From contig JACQZN010000132.1 in NCBI GenBank assembly GCA_016213845.1, positions 30,616 to 94,615 of the forward strand: a stretch of 64,000 bases of DNA. Direction: 5' to 3'. The notes under the pieces are model-generated. The model saw only the letters and a program-made list of their open reading frames with translations, was not told the DNA's origin and did no database searches. Each line of letters opens with the position of its first letter. The stretch's first letter is position 1. This DNA comes from Candidatus Wallbacteria bacterium (GTDB taxonomy: Bacteria; Muiribacteriota; UBA6191; JACPRK01). The translations under genes were made by a program, and so were the position numbers. Shown here one piece after another: positions 41,989-49,523 of the stretch.

Positions 41989-43413
41989 ATGGAGACGCGG
42001 ATGCGCTGGTTGCAGGCTCTCTGGTTCATCGGCGCGCTGGCGCTGGCGCCGGGGTTGATGGGAGTGCCGGCTCGGGCTCACGACCTCGTCGGCACCGAGC
42101 TGCAGCCGCTGGTGGACGAGCTTTCTGAGTTGAAGGGAGTGTCGTCCGAGATTGAGCGCCGTGCGCGGCAGCGCGTATCGCAGTTGCAGAAGTGGGTCGA
42201 TTGGTGGACCAAGGTCAAGGAGTTCTTCAGCGAGACGGCGACCCGTTTGGCCAGGGACTTCGAGGAGCGAATCGTCAACATGCAGAAGGCCACGGCGACT
42301 CTCAGCGGTCTGACGGATGCGGCTCCTCCGGGCAAGCGCAACCTCCCGCAGCACGGTTGGCACGACACGCTTACGATTGCCAAGGCCGCCGCCGACCTGG
42401 AGAAGGAGCGCGCGAAGTCGCTCCAGCTGGCAGCTGAACTGAAGGCGAGCTGGTTCATCGCGGGGGTCGGCTGGATGACGGGTCTGGCCATCCAGCGCGC
42501 GATCGACGACACCCAGAAGGAGATCCGCGACATCCAGCAAGCAGTCCGAGACGGCTCCCATGTCGTGAACGTGTCGGGGTATGGCTGGACCAGGGGTTCG
42601 ACCGTCAGTGCCCGCATCGCGGAGCTGGAGAAGCAGGAGAAGAGCATTCGCGAGCGGGTAGCGTCGGGCGACTATCCTGTGACGATTCCGGGACTCGGTG
42701 TCCGCACGAGGAAGCTCCTCGACGCCGAGATCTCTGCGCTCGAAGCGGACATTGCCAGGCGCCGCGCAAAGGCGGCCGCGGGGGAGCTGTCGATCCATCG
42801 CCCTGCCTTCGACTGGAAGACGAAGAACCAACTCCAGGCGGAGCTGGCGGCAGCAGACAAGGCCTTCGAGGCCACGAAAAAAGCGGTGTCCGATGGCATC
42901 TACTCGTCCTGGCTGGTCGAGAATGGCTGGGCGAAACGAGTCGAACTGGAAGCCCGGGTAAAGAGCCTCGACCAGACGCTTGCCAAGACCCAGGACGCGC
43001 TCGCCAAGGGTGAGTATCGCGCGCAGCTCCCCGTAGGATGGTCGACGGCCAAGGAGATCGAGCGGTCCCTGGAGAGCCTCGGCAAGCAGCTCGGAGTACC
43101 ACATCTGGACGCGAAGGCCCGCGAGCGGATCGCCAAGGAAATGGAAGTGTGCCGCAAGTCGCTGGCCGAGCTGCAGTCCCTCTCGGCCCTTGATCTGGCC
43201 CTTCTCGCGTTGGAAAGGGCGAAGGTCTCGAGGTGGATCACCGGCTTCATGGCGCTCGCACGGCCCGACCTGGAGCGACGCGAGCTCGTGCGGAGCGAGG
43301 CGAGCGACGGGCTTGACGACTACTCCACGGAAGAGACCCTCTGGATCCGGCCGCTGGAGAATCAGCTGGCACGGCTGAAGGCCGCCAAGGCCTGGATTCC
43401 TGGGAGCCAGTGA
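41989..43413 (+). CDS. Exported protein of seven tandem 38-residue Trp repeats
   Basis: A 474-residue protein with a signal peptide (METRMRWLQALWFIGALALA, cleavage near ARA). Residues 95-359 are seven contiguous repeats of 38 residues (the last is 37). Each has a charged amphipathic helix, a G-x-Y/H turn, a short strand, and a Gly-Trp (SGYGWTRGSTVSA, PAFDWKTKNQLQA, VENGWAKRVELEA). The Trp falls at 124, 162, 200, 276, 314 and 351, with Val at 238 in repeat four. The flanks are helical. I recognise no family. The ATG has AGAGGTGG six bases upstream. A 221-bp spacer with no visible gene precedes it. Confidence 0.85.
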   Translation: METRMRWLQALWFIGALALAPGLMGVPARAHDLVGTELQPLVDELSELKGVSSEIERRARQRVSQLQKWVDWWTKVKEFFSETATRLARDFEERIVNMQKATATLSGLTDAAPPGKRNLPQHGWHDTLTIAKAAADLEKERAKSLQLAAELKASWFIAGVGWMTGLAIQRAIDDTQKEIRDIQQAVRDGSHVVNVSGYGWTRGSTVSARIAELEKQEKSIRERVASGDYPVTIPGLGVRTRKLLDAEISALEADIARRRAKAAAGELSIHRPAFDWKTKNQLQAELAAADKAFEATKKAVSDGIYSSWLVENGWAKRVELEARVKSLDQTLAKTQDALAKGEYRAQLPVGWSTAKEIERSLESLGKQLGVPHLDAKARERIAKEMEVCRKSLAELQSLSALDLALLALERAKVSRWITGFMALARPDLERRELVRSEASDGLDDYSTEETLWIRPLENQLARLKAAKAWIPGSQ

Positions 43414-43492
43414 CAGGTCGAAACGAGGAGATCCGGTGCGTGTTCGGGAGCCCGACCTCGGGTCGGCCTGGCCCAGCTCTTTCCTCTCGGGC

Positions 43493-44446
43493 CTACTGCC
43501 CGACCAGGGCCAGCAGCACCAGAAGCGTCAGCGGGCTCAGCATCGTGGAGAGCAGCACGGCCGCCGCCGCAAACCGCGGCTCGCTGCCGAAGTGGACCGC
43601 GAAGAGGCCGACCACGATGGCCGTTGGCATCCCGGCCTCGACCAGCACCACGGCCCGGTTGACGCCCTCGAAGCCTGCCAGCGCCACGAACTGAGACGCC
43701 ACCAGCGGCGCCACGATCAGCCGCAGGCCGGCTGAGAGGCAGAGCGGCTTCAGGTTGCGCTCGAGCTCCAGCTGGGCCAGCTGGGCGCCCAACAGCACCA
43801 GCACCAGCGGAATCGCCGCGGTGGAAAGGAAGTCGACGGCGTCGAAGGCCCACTTCGGCTCCGTGACGCCCGTGCCGCGCGCCACGAGCGAGAGGATCAG
43901 CCCCCAGAGAATCGGCGATCGCGTTGTCGTCGCGATCGCCTCCCGCGACGACGCCTTGCCGCGCGCCGCCAGGTAGAGCCCCACCGTGTTGCTCAGGATT
44001 GCCGTGCAGCACATGTAGAGGACCGCCCGCGTGAAGCCCTCCTTCCCGAACGCCAGGAAGCAAACCGGGATGCCGTAGAATCCGGAGTTTCCGAACACGA
44101 CCGTCAGCAGGAACGGGTAGGTCAAGCTCTGCGGCAATCTCGCGGCGCGCGCGGTGCCCAGCGCGATCGCGCCCGTCACGAGCAAAAAGGCGGAGATGAC
44201 GGCGAAGAGAGTCGCGGCTTCCCTCAGCGCTACCGGGGCGTGGTAGAGCCCGGAGAAGACCTGGCAGGGCGAGAGCACATAGAGCGCCAGCCACGACATC
44301 CAGCCCAGCTCGGGCGCCCGACCCGAACGGCTCAGCTTGCCTGCGCCGACGGCGTAGCCCAGCGCCAGCGTCGCCACGACCGGCGCCAGGATCTTGGCGG
44401 CGCCGAGGAGCAGCGGGAGAAACGCAGCGGAGGTTGCGGAAGTCAT
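43493..44446 (-). CDS. AEC-family (auxin efflux carrier-like) transporter
   Basis: A 317-residue inner-membrane permease with about ten hydrophobic helices. It shows the AEC pattern of two related five-helix halves, the NSGFYGIPVCFLAFG segment in the first half, and EAGMPTAIVVGLFAVHFG in the second, both being the unwound-helix regions of the family. Bacterial AEC proteins export or import small organic acids such as malate; the substrate here is not predictable. It converges with the Trp-repeat gene and is separated from the upstream PhnD-like gene by 112 bp that carries a dispersed repeat. Confidence 0.92.
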   Translation of the reverse strand: MTSATSAAFLPLLLGAAKILAPVVATLALGYAVGAGKLSRSGRAPELGWMSWLALYVLSPCQVFSGLYHAPVALREAATLFAVISAFLLVTGAIALGTARAARLPQSLTYPFLLTVVFGNSGFYGIPVCFLAFGKEGFTRAVLYMCCTAILSNTVGLYLAARGKASSREAIATTTRSPILWGLILSLVARGTGVTEPKWAFDAVDFLSTAAIPLVLVLLGAQLAQLELERNLKPLCLSAGLRLIVAPLVASQFVALAGFEGVNRAVVLVEAGMPTAIVVGLFAVHFGSEPRFAAAAVLLSTMLSPLTLLVLLALVGQ

Positions 44447-44453
44447 CGGCCCT

Positions 44454-44475
44454 CCTTCGACAAGCTCAGGACAGG
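44454..44475. repeat. Second copy of the CCTGAGC/TCGAAGG repeat
   Basis: ccttcgacaagctcaggacagg matches positions 1940-1961 (ccttcggcaagctcaggacagg) with one difference. It begins eight bases upstream of the transporter start codon. Confidence 0.7.
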
Positions 44476-44558
44476 CCCTGGACCCCCTGGAGTTTGCGGT
44501 CCAGTCGTGGTTGGCCGGGAGCTGGCATTCTGCGGCGCGCTGCAGGGCCGCTGCGGCC

Positions 44559-45443
44559 TCATCGCAACTCCGATCCCGGGGACAGTCGGACGAAGCCGTC
44601 GATCGGGTTGGAGCGCTCCAGCTCCTTCAATGCGGCCTTGCCTTTCGCGGTCCTGGGAATCTCCTCGAGCAGGGTCCATATCTGCTCGCATGCTTTCGCT
44701 GGCACGGTCGTCGCGGCAGCCACCACGTCCTTCGGTACCTCCTCGGTTCGCGTCAGCACCCGAAGCTTCGAGCCGTCCAGCCGGCCCTTGTAGGTTGCCA
44801 CGGCGTTCTCGTAAACGGCCGCCACGTCGAACCTGCCTTCGATCACGCCCTGGAGGCTGACCAGATGATTGTAAGTGAACGCCACCGAGGCCAGGTCGGA
44901 CAGCGGCGAGATGCCGGACTGCACCAGGGAGCGGTTGGCGGCCAGGTAACCGCTGCCCGAGTCGCGATCGACATAGGCGAAGCGCTTTCCTTTCAGGTCC
45001 CCGATGGATCTGATGGCGCTTTCGGTACGGACCATCAGCACGCCCCGGTAGGTCCCCTTACCCTTGAGCACGGCGCGGGCGATCGGGACCACCTTGTACT
45101 TGCGTCGGGCTCGCAAGTAGGAAACGCCCGAGAACCAAGCCAGCTCGATCTTCCCCTGTCCAAGCAGGGCGCCGAGAGAATCGTAGTCGGGGCTGACGAC
45201 CATCTCGGCGGGCCGTTTGAGTCGCTCCCCGAGTAGCTCCACGAGCAGGCGGTAGCGGCGCTGGAGGCCGGGTAGCTCGTCGGTCGGCAGCACGCCCAGC
45301 CGGAAGGGCGCTTCCTCGTCGGTGGTCGCGCGGACGTCCAGCCGCGGCACCGGCTCGCAGCCGGCCAGGCTCGGCGCGAGAGCCAGCAGCCCCGCGAGTA
45401 GAAGAGTGGAAAGGCCGTTCGAGTCGGTGTCACGCCGGCGCAT
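44559..45443 (-). CDS. PhnD-like substrate-binding lipoprotein
   Basis: A 294-residue lipoprotein: the signal ends in LAPSLAGCEP, a lipobox with Cys near residue 29. The mature protein has the phosphate/phosphonate-binding (PhnD/SsuA/TauA-like) fold, with FRLGVLPTDELPGLQRRYRL, LAWFSGVSYLRAR, SIGDLKGKRFAYVDRDSGSG and GRFDVAAVYENAVATYKG. No ABC permease or ATPase gene is nearby. It overlaps the upstream transporter-HEAT gene by 14 bases and is third in an operon that starts with a Cache-HAMP protein, so it may be a ligand sensor rather than an uptake component (inference). Confidence 0.88.
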   Translation of the reverse strand: MRRRDTDSNGLSTLLLAGLLALAPSLAGCEPVPRLDVRATTDEEAPFRLGVLPTDELPGLQRRYRLLVELLGERLKRPAEMVVSPDYDSLGALLGQGKIELAWFSGVSYLRARRKYKVVPIARAVLKGKGTYRGVLMVRTESAIRSIGDLKGKRFAYVDRDSGSGYLAANRSLVQSGISPLSDLASVAFTYNHLVSLQGVIEGRFDVAAVYENAVATYKGRLDGSKLRVLTRTEEVPKDVVAAATTVPAKACEQIWTLLEEIPRTAKGKAALKELERSNPIDGFVRLSPGSELR

Positions 45444-48105
45444 GTTGTTCCTCCGCTGCCTCCTGCCGGGCCAGCGCTTCCAGCGCGGCGCCGACCGCGG
45501 CCTGGCTGAGCGCCGGCTCCATGGTGGCCTCCAGCAGTGGCAGCACCAGGGCAGCGACGGGCGCGGCCAGCCACTGCTCCATCAGCTCGACGGAGAGCGA
45601 CGCCCGGTAGCGATCGCCGCTCGTCACCGCCCGCATCGCCTCGACGGCGCGCTCGGGGCGCCGCGTCGAAGCGGCAGCGATGGCCAGTACGTGCTCCAGC
45701 TCATGGCCGCGCTCGATGCCGCCGCCGGCCTGATGGGCCCGCTCCCAGAGCCTGCGAACTGCAACGGCCAGGTGGCGCCTCACGGCCGGATCGTCCTGTC
45801 CCGCAAGCAGCGCGTGAAGCGCGTCGTAGCCGGCCTGCGTCCCCGGCCCGTCTGCCTGAGCCAGGTGCGAAAGCAGCGGCTCTAGCGAAAGCACCCGCTC
45901 CTCGCCCGCCGGCCGCAGACACCTGTGCAGGGCGTCCAGGAGTCCGTCGTCGCGCGTCGTGTGGACCAGCTCCACCAGCGCCGAGCGGGTCTCCCTTCGG
46001 CCAATCAGCACGGCGTCGCTCAGCAGGGCAAGTTTGCGGTCACCCGGTGTTCGCGACAACAGATCGGCGATCTGGCATCGCTCGGCCCCCGTCAGGTGGC
46101 CGGAGAGGTCGAGCACGGCGCGGACGTTCTGGTCGCGCAAGCCCTCGGTGACTTGCGCCATACGAGCGGCGAGCTCCGGGTCGGTCTCTCGGGTGAGCGC
46201 CTCGGCGATGAGAGGAAGAGCGACGGCTGCGTGGCTGGCCAGTAGTGCTTCCACCGCCGAGCGTCGCACGGCGGGCTCGCGATCGGCCAGGGCTTCTTCC
46301 ATGGCCGGTAGCAGGAACGGGTAGCCGAGCTGGCCCAGCGCGAAGACGCCGGAGGCGCGATCGCGCGGGGTTTCGGCCGACTCGAGCAGCCTCGCCAGCG
46401 AATCGAGCGCGCGGCCGAGCAGCGCGGCGTCGCTCGTGCCACGGATGGCTGCCAGCACTGCGGCGGCGCGCTCGCGCGCGTCGTCGCTGGCCAGCGCGCT
46501 CTCGATTGCCGGCAGCACCGCTCCCGTCGCGCGCCTAACGGAGAGCGCCTCCAGCGCCGTCGCCCGCACACGGGGATCAGAATCGGCCAGAGCCCGTTCG
46601 AGCACAGGGTCGAGCCCGGGGGGGCCCAGCTCCGCCAACGACGAGAGCATCGCAGCTCGAACCTTGGAATCGGTTTCGTTCGCCACGTGCCGCATCAGGA
46701 GCGCGCCGGCCTCCTCGCTGCTCAAGTCGAGCGCGGCCCGAGTTGCCTGGAACCGGATCTCGGCCTCGGGGGACCCGAGCATGGCCGACACGGCCTCGTG
46801 CCTGGCGCCGGCCTCTTCCTCGCCGTAGCCGCCGATCACCTCGGTGCGCTGCCGCTCGTCCAACCCTTTCAGCGTGCTCCAGAGCGTTGTCCGATAGGTC
46901 CTCCCGACGGTCGTCGAGAGCAGCAGGAAGGCGACCGCCAGTGCGCAGGTGAACGCCATCACCGTCGAGGGCGAGCCGGCCCTGGCCAGCGGCACCAACA
47001 GCGTCGACGCAGCCAGCGAGCCGCTCATCCCCAGAGCCGCCATCAAGACCGGGACGCTGGCCGCGTGCGAGCGGGGCAGCGCGCCGACCATCACCTGGCG
47101 CGCGGGCTTGTTGCAGCCGTCGGACGCGACCCAGAAGAGGAACTGACACAAGAGGATGACGGCGAAGCTGTCCCAGAGCGCCGCCGCGCCCGTCGCCGCG
47201 ATCAAGATCGAGGGCATCAGCAGCGCCACGCCGCCAACTCCCAGCGTCCGCATCAGCGGCCCCGTGAGGGCGAACTGCACGGCGGCCGTGCTCACCTGCA
47301 AGGTCGCCTCGAAAACGCCGGCGAAGCCCGCCATGTCGCGCTCCGTGGCAAAATGGCGGCCCAGGGCGCCGGCGTAAACGAACTCCACGAAGTACCGCAT
47401 CCCGACGACGAACAGGTTCTGCAGGCCGATGACGCGGGCCAGTGGCACCGAGAGTAGACCCGCCAGGGTGGAGCCCAGCGATGGCCTTGGCGCTTCGTCG
47501 GCGGCCGGCTCCCGCGCGGCCACTCCCGGCTCGAGCAGCACCAGCATCGCGTAGGCGCCGCCCAGCATCACCCAGAGCGCGACGAACGCTGTGCGGATGC
47601 CGACCGCGGCCAGAGTCCACTTGAGCACGATGCCCGCCAGCACGATCCCGGCCGACGCAGCGGCCAGCAGTGCGGGCGTGGCCCGTTTTGCGTCCCTGAG
47701 CGGCAGGATCTCGGCCACCATCCCCACAGCGAAAGTGCTCCAGATCAGCTTCCCGAGCCGGGCCACGACGTACATCGCCATCAACACCGGCACACTCGAC
47801 GAATCTGCGCCCGGCAGCGTCGCCAGAGTCGCCAGCAAGTAGACGCCCATGCTCACGCGCACGGCCCGGAAGCTGGAGCGCGGCGGCCGCGCCAGCACCA
47901 TCAGCACCACGGGCAGGAAGACGGCGTTCAGCAACAGATACGCCTCAGGAAGCCGCTCGGCGCCCGCCCGTTTCACCAGGAGCGTGCTGGAGAGCACGCC
48001 CAACAGATAGGAGGCGGTCTCAGCAAAGAAGAAGAATCCCCAGAGGACCCAGAACTGCGCACGCGGGCTCGCGGCCAGCGCCAGGCGGGCGTTCGGCGGT
48101 CTCAT
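45430..48105 (-). CDS. Nucleotide-transporter-like (NTT/MFS) membrane protein fused to HEAT repeats
   Basis: An 891-residue fusion. Residues 10-420 are about twelve membrane helices resembling Npt1/Npt2 ATP/ADP-type transporters (FFFAETASYLLGVLSSTLLV, VARLGKLIWSTFAVGMVAEI, LQNLFVVGMRYFVEFVYAGA, KPARQVMVGALP). Residues 440-870 are HEAT repeats (SPEAEIRFQATRAALD, DSDPRVRATALEALSV, DREPAVRRSAVEALLA), cytoplasmic by topology. Whether it moves nucleotides or is a membrane scaffold cannot be told. The start ATG lies one base after the stop of the Cache-HAMP gene, and its end overlaps the lipoprotein gene. Confidence 0.83.
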   Translation of the reverse strand: MRPPNARLALAASPRAQFWVLWGFFFFAETASYLLGVLSSTLLVKRAGAERLPEAYLLLNAVFLPVVLMVLARPPRSSFRAVRVSMGVYLLATLATLPGADSSSVPVLMAMYVVARLGKLIWSTFAVGMVAEILPLRDAKRATPALLAAASAGIVLAGIVLKWTLAAVGIRTAFVALWVMLGGAYAMLVLLEPGVAAREPAADEAPRPSLGSTLAGLLSVPLARVIGLQNLFVVGMRYFVEFVYAGALGRHFATERDMAGFAGVFEATLQVSTAAVQFALTGPLMRTLGVGGVALLMPSILIAATGAAALWDSFAVILLCQFLFWVASDGCNKPARQVMVGALPRSHAASVPVLMAALGMSGSLAASTLLVPLARAGSPSTVMAFTCALAVAFLLLSTTVGRTYRTTLWSTLKGLDERQRTEVIGGYGEEEAGARHEAVSAMLGSPEAEIRFQATRAALDLSSEEAGALLMRHVANETDSKVRAAMLSSLAELGPPGLDPVLERALADSDPRVRATALEALSVRRATGAVLPAIESALASDDARERAAAVLAAIRGTSDAALLGRALDSLARLLESAETPRDRASGVFALGQLGYPFLLPAMEEALADREPAVRRSAVEALLASHAAVALPLIAEALTRETDPELAARMAQVTEGLRDQNVRAVLDLSGHLTGAERCQIADLLSRTPGDRKLALLSDAVLIGRRETRSALVELVHTTRDDGLLDALHRCLRPAGEERVLSLEPLLSHLAQADGPGTQAGYDALHALLAGQDDPAVRRHLAVAVRRLWERAHQAGGGIERGHELEHVLAIAAASTRRPERAVEAMRAVTSGDRYRASLSVELMEQWLAAPVAALVLPLLEATMEPALSQAAVGAALEALARQEAAEEQHAPA

Positions 48106-48106
48106 G

Positions 48107-49285
48107 TCAGGGCTTCCGCCCCGGCTGCCAGCGCGCCTGCCAGAGCTCCTCCAGCAGCCGCCCCTTCTCCAGCTGCGTTGCCATCTCGTTGAACGCCTCT
48201 GCCGCGCGACCCAGTTCATCCGTTCGCTCAACCGGGATACGGTGGGCGACCTCGCCCCGGGCCACACGCTGGATGCCCTTCACGAGCGAGAGGATCGGGC
48301 CGACCAGCCCCTGCGACAGGTAGACGCCCAGAAGCAGGGCCAGCAGAATGCCGGTTGTCACATGGAACGCGATGGAGCGGAGCAACTCCGCCAGCGCCGA
48401 ACGGACCTCGGCGTAGGGTCGCCCGACCACGACCCGGATGCCGAGCGCGGCCACGGTTGCGGAGGCGATGAGGTCGCGCCGGCCGGCGACGACCGCCGTG
48501 CCTGCCAGGATGTCGCCACCGCTCAGTTCGGAGGGCGGCGAGGCGACCGCCAGCGTGCGTAAATGTCCCGGCAATCCGGCGCCCGCCCGCGCCAGAACCC
48601 GTCCGTCCGGATCGGTCAAGCACATGTAAGTGCTGCCGCTGATGAAGCTCTCGGGCTCGACGATGTCCGAGACCTCGTGACCGTGCAACCGCAGCGTGGC
48701 CGCGACGGCCCCGCAGGGCGGCTGCTCGTCGACGAAGGACGTGACGGGCGCCACCACGTGGATTTCGACGCGACCCGACTCGTTGCGATAGGGCGCCGTC
48801 ACCGTGGTGCGTGAGGCCTGCAGCGCGTCGGCGATGGCGTCGCGCAGGAACGAGGGCGGCGCGTCGCTGACGTCCGCTTCCTCCACCTGCGCCCCCCGTC
48901 GCGCGCGTGCCCGCAGCTTGCCCTCGGGCGAGAAGACGCGCACCAGGTGAAAGAGGGGATGGAAGGCCAGGAACGACTCCAGCTCCGCCTCCATCCGGGC
49001 ACGTTGCATGCTCTGGACCGGGACCTGTGTGCCGAGCTTCTCGACCTGGCCGCGATACCACGACAGCTCGTTGGCGATCTCGTGCGTCAACTGGCCGATG
49101 AGCCGCCGATGATCCTCCACCATCCGCTGGACCAGCTCCGCCTCGAAGTGGTTCCAGGCCGCCAGCCCGCTCAGCAGGATCGGCGTCACGCCACCCAGCA
49201 GGAACAGAAGCGCCGTGCGGACCCGCAAGCTCTGGCGCGCGCGCCCCACGAGACGACTCAGCATCGTTGGAACATCTTGCGACAA
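48107..49285 (-). CDS. Cache-HAMP membrane receptor without output domain
   Basis: A 392-residue protein. A first transmembrane helix (about 24-44), an extracytoplasmic Cache-like sensor region (about 45-300, with ISGSTYMCLTDPDGRVLAR and IRVVVGRPYAEV), a second helix (about 305-325), and a HAMP domain (about 325-380, SLVKGIQRVARGEVAHRIPV and DELGRAAEAFNEMATQLE). The protein ends right after HAMP, with no kinase, GGDEF or methyl-accepting domain. A partner must carry the signal; the directly following HEAT-fusion gene is the obvious candidate (inference). It heads a three-gene operon. Confidence 0.85.
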   Translation of the reverse strand: MSQDVPTMLSRLVGRARQSLRVRTALLFLLGGVTPILLSGLAAWNHFEAELVQRMVEDHRRLIGQLTHEIANELSWYRGQVEKLGTQVPVQSMQRARMEAELESFLAFHPLFHLVRVFSPEGKLRARARRGAQVEEADVSDAPPSFLRDAIADALQASRTTVTAPYRNESGRVEIHVVAPVTSFVDEQPPCGAVAATLRLHGHEVSDIVEPESFISGSTYMCLTDPDGRVLARAGAGLPGHLRTLAVASPPSELSGGDILAGTAVVAGRRDLIASATVAALGIRVVVGRPYAEVRSALAELLRSIAFHVTTGILLALLLGVYLSQGLVGPILSLVKGIQRVARGEVAHRIPVERTDELGRAAEAFNEMATQLEKGRLLEELWQARWQPGRKP

Positions 49286-49300
49286 GTCGAGAGGAAATAC

Positions 49301-49335
49301 AGTAGCGAGTAGCGAGTAGTGAGTAGTGAGTAGTG
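49301..49335. repeat. Five-unit heptamer array AGTAGCG/AGTAGTG
   Basis: Two agtagcg and three agtagtg units. With 49471-49505 it forms an inverted pair in the 238-bp divergent spacer; 49336-49470 between them holds no visible gene. Confidence 0.88.
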
Positions 49336-49470
49336 AGAGGCTGTGAATCTATCCAAAGTCCCCGCAGAACCGCTCAGGCCGAGCTCGTCGAAGCCCAGGA
49401 TCGAACTGGCTATGGTCCCTCAGTAGGAATCGAGTAGAATCTCCGCGACCCGTACGCTCTCGCGTCACCC

Positions 49471-49505
49471 CTACTCACTACTCGCTACTCACTACTCACT
49501 ACTCT
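49471..49505. repeat. Five-unit heptamer array CTACTCA (inverted partner)
   Basis: Units ctactca, ctactcg, ctactca, ctactca, ctactct, the reverse complement class of the array at 49301. It ends 18 bases before the metallophosphoesterase start. Confidence 0.88.
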
Positions 49506-49523
49506 CCTCCCCCCCAAGAGCTG

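Noticed and set aside
44559..45443. Phosphonate ABC uptake operon
   Set aside because: No permease or ATPase genes are present; the lipoprotein is linked to a Cache-HAMP protein and a transporter-HEAT fusion instead.
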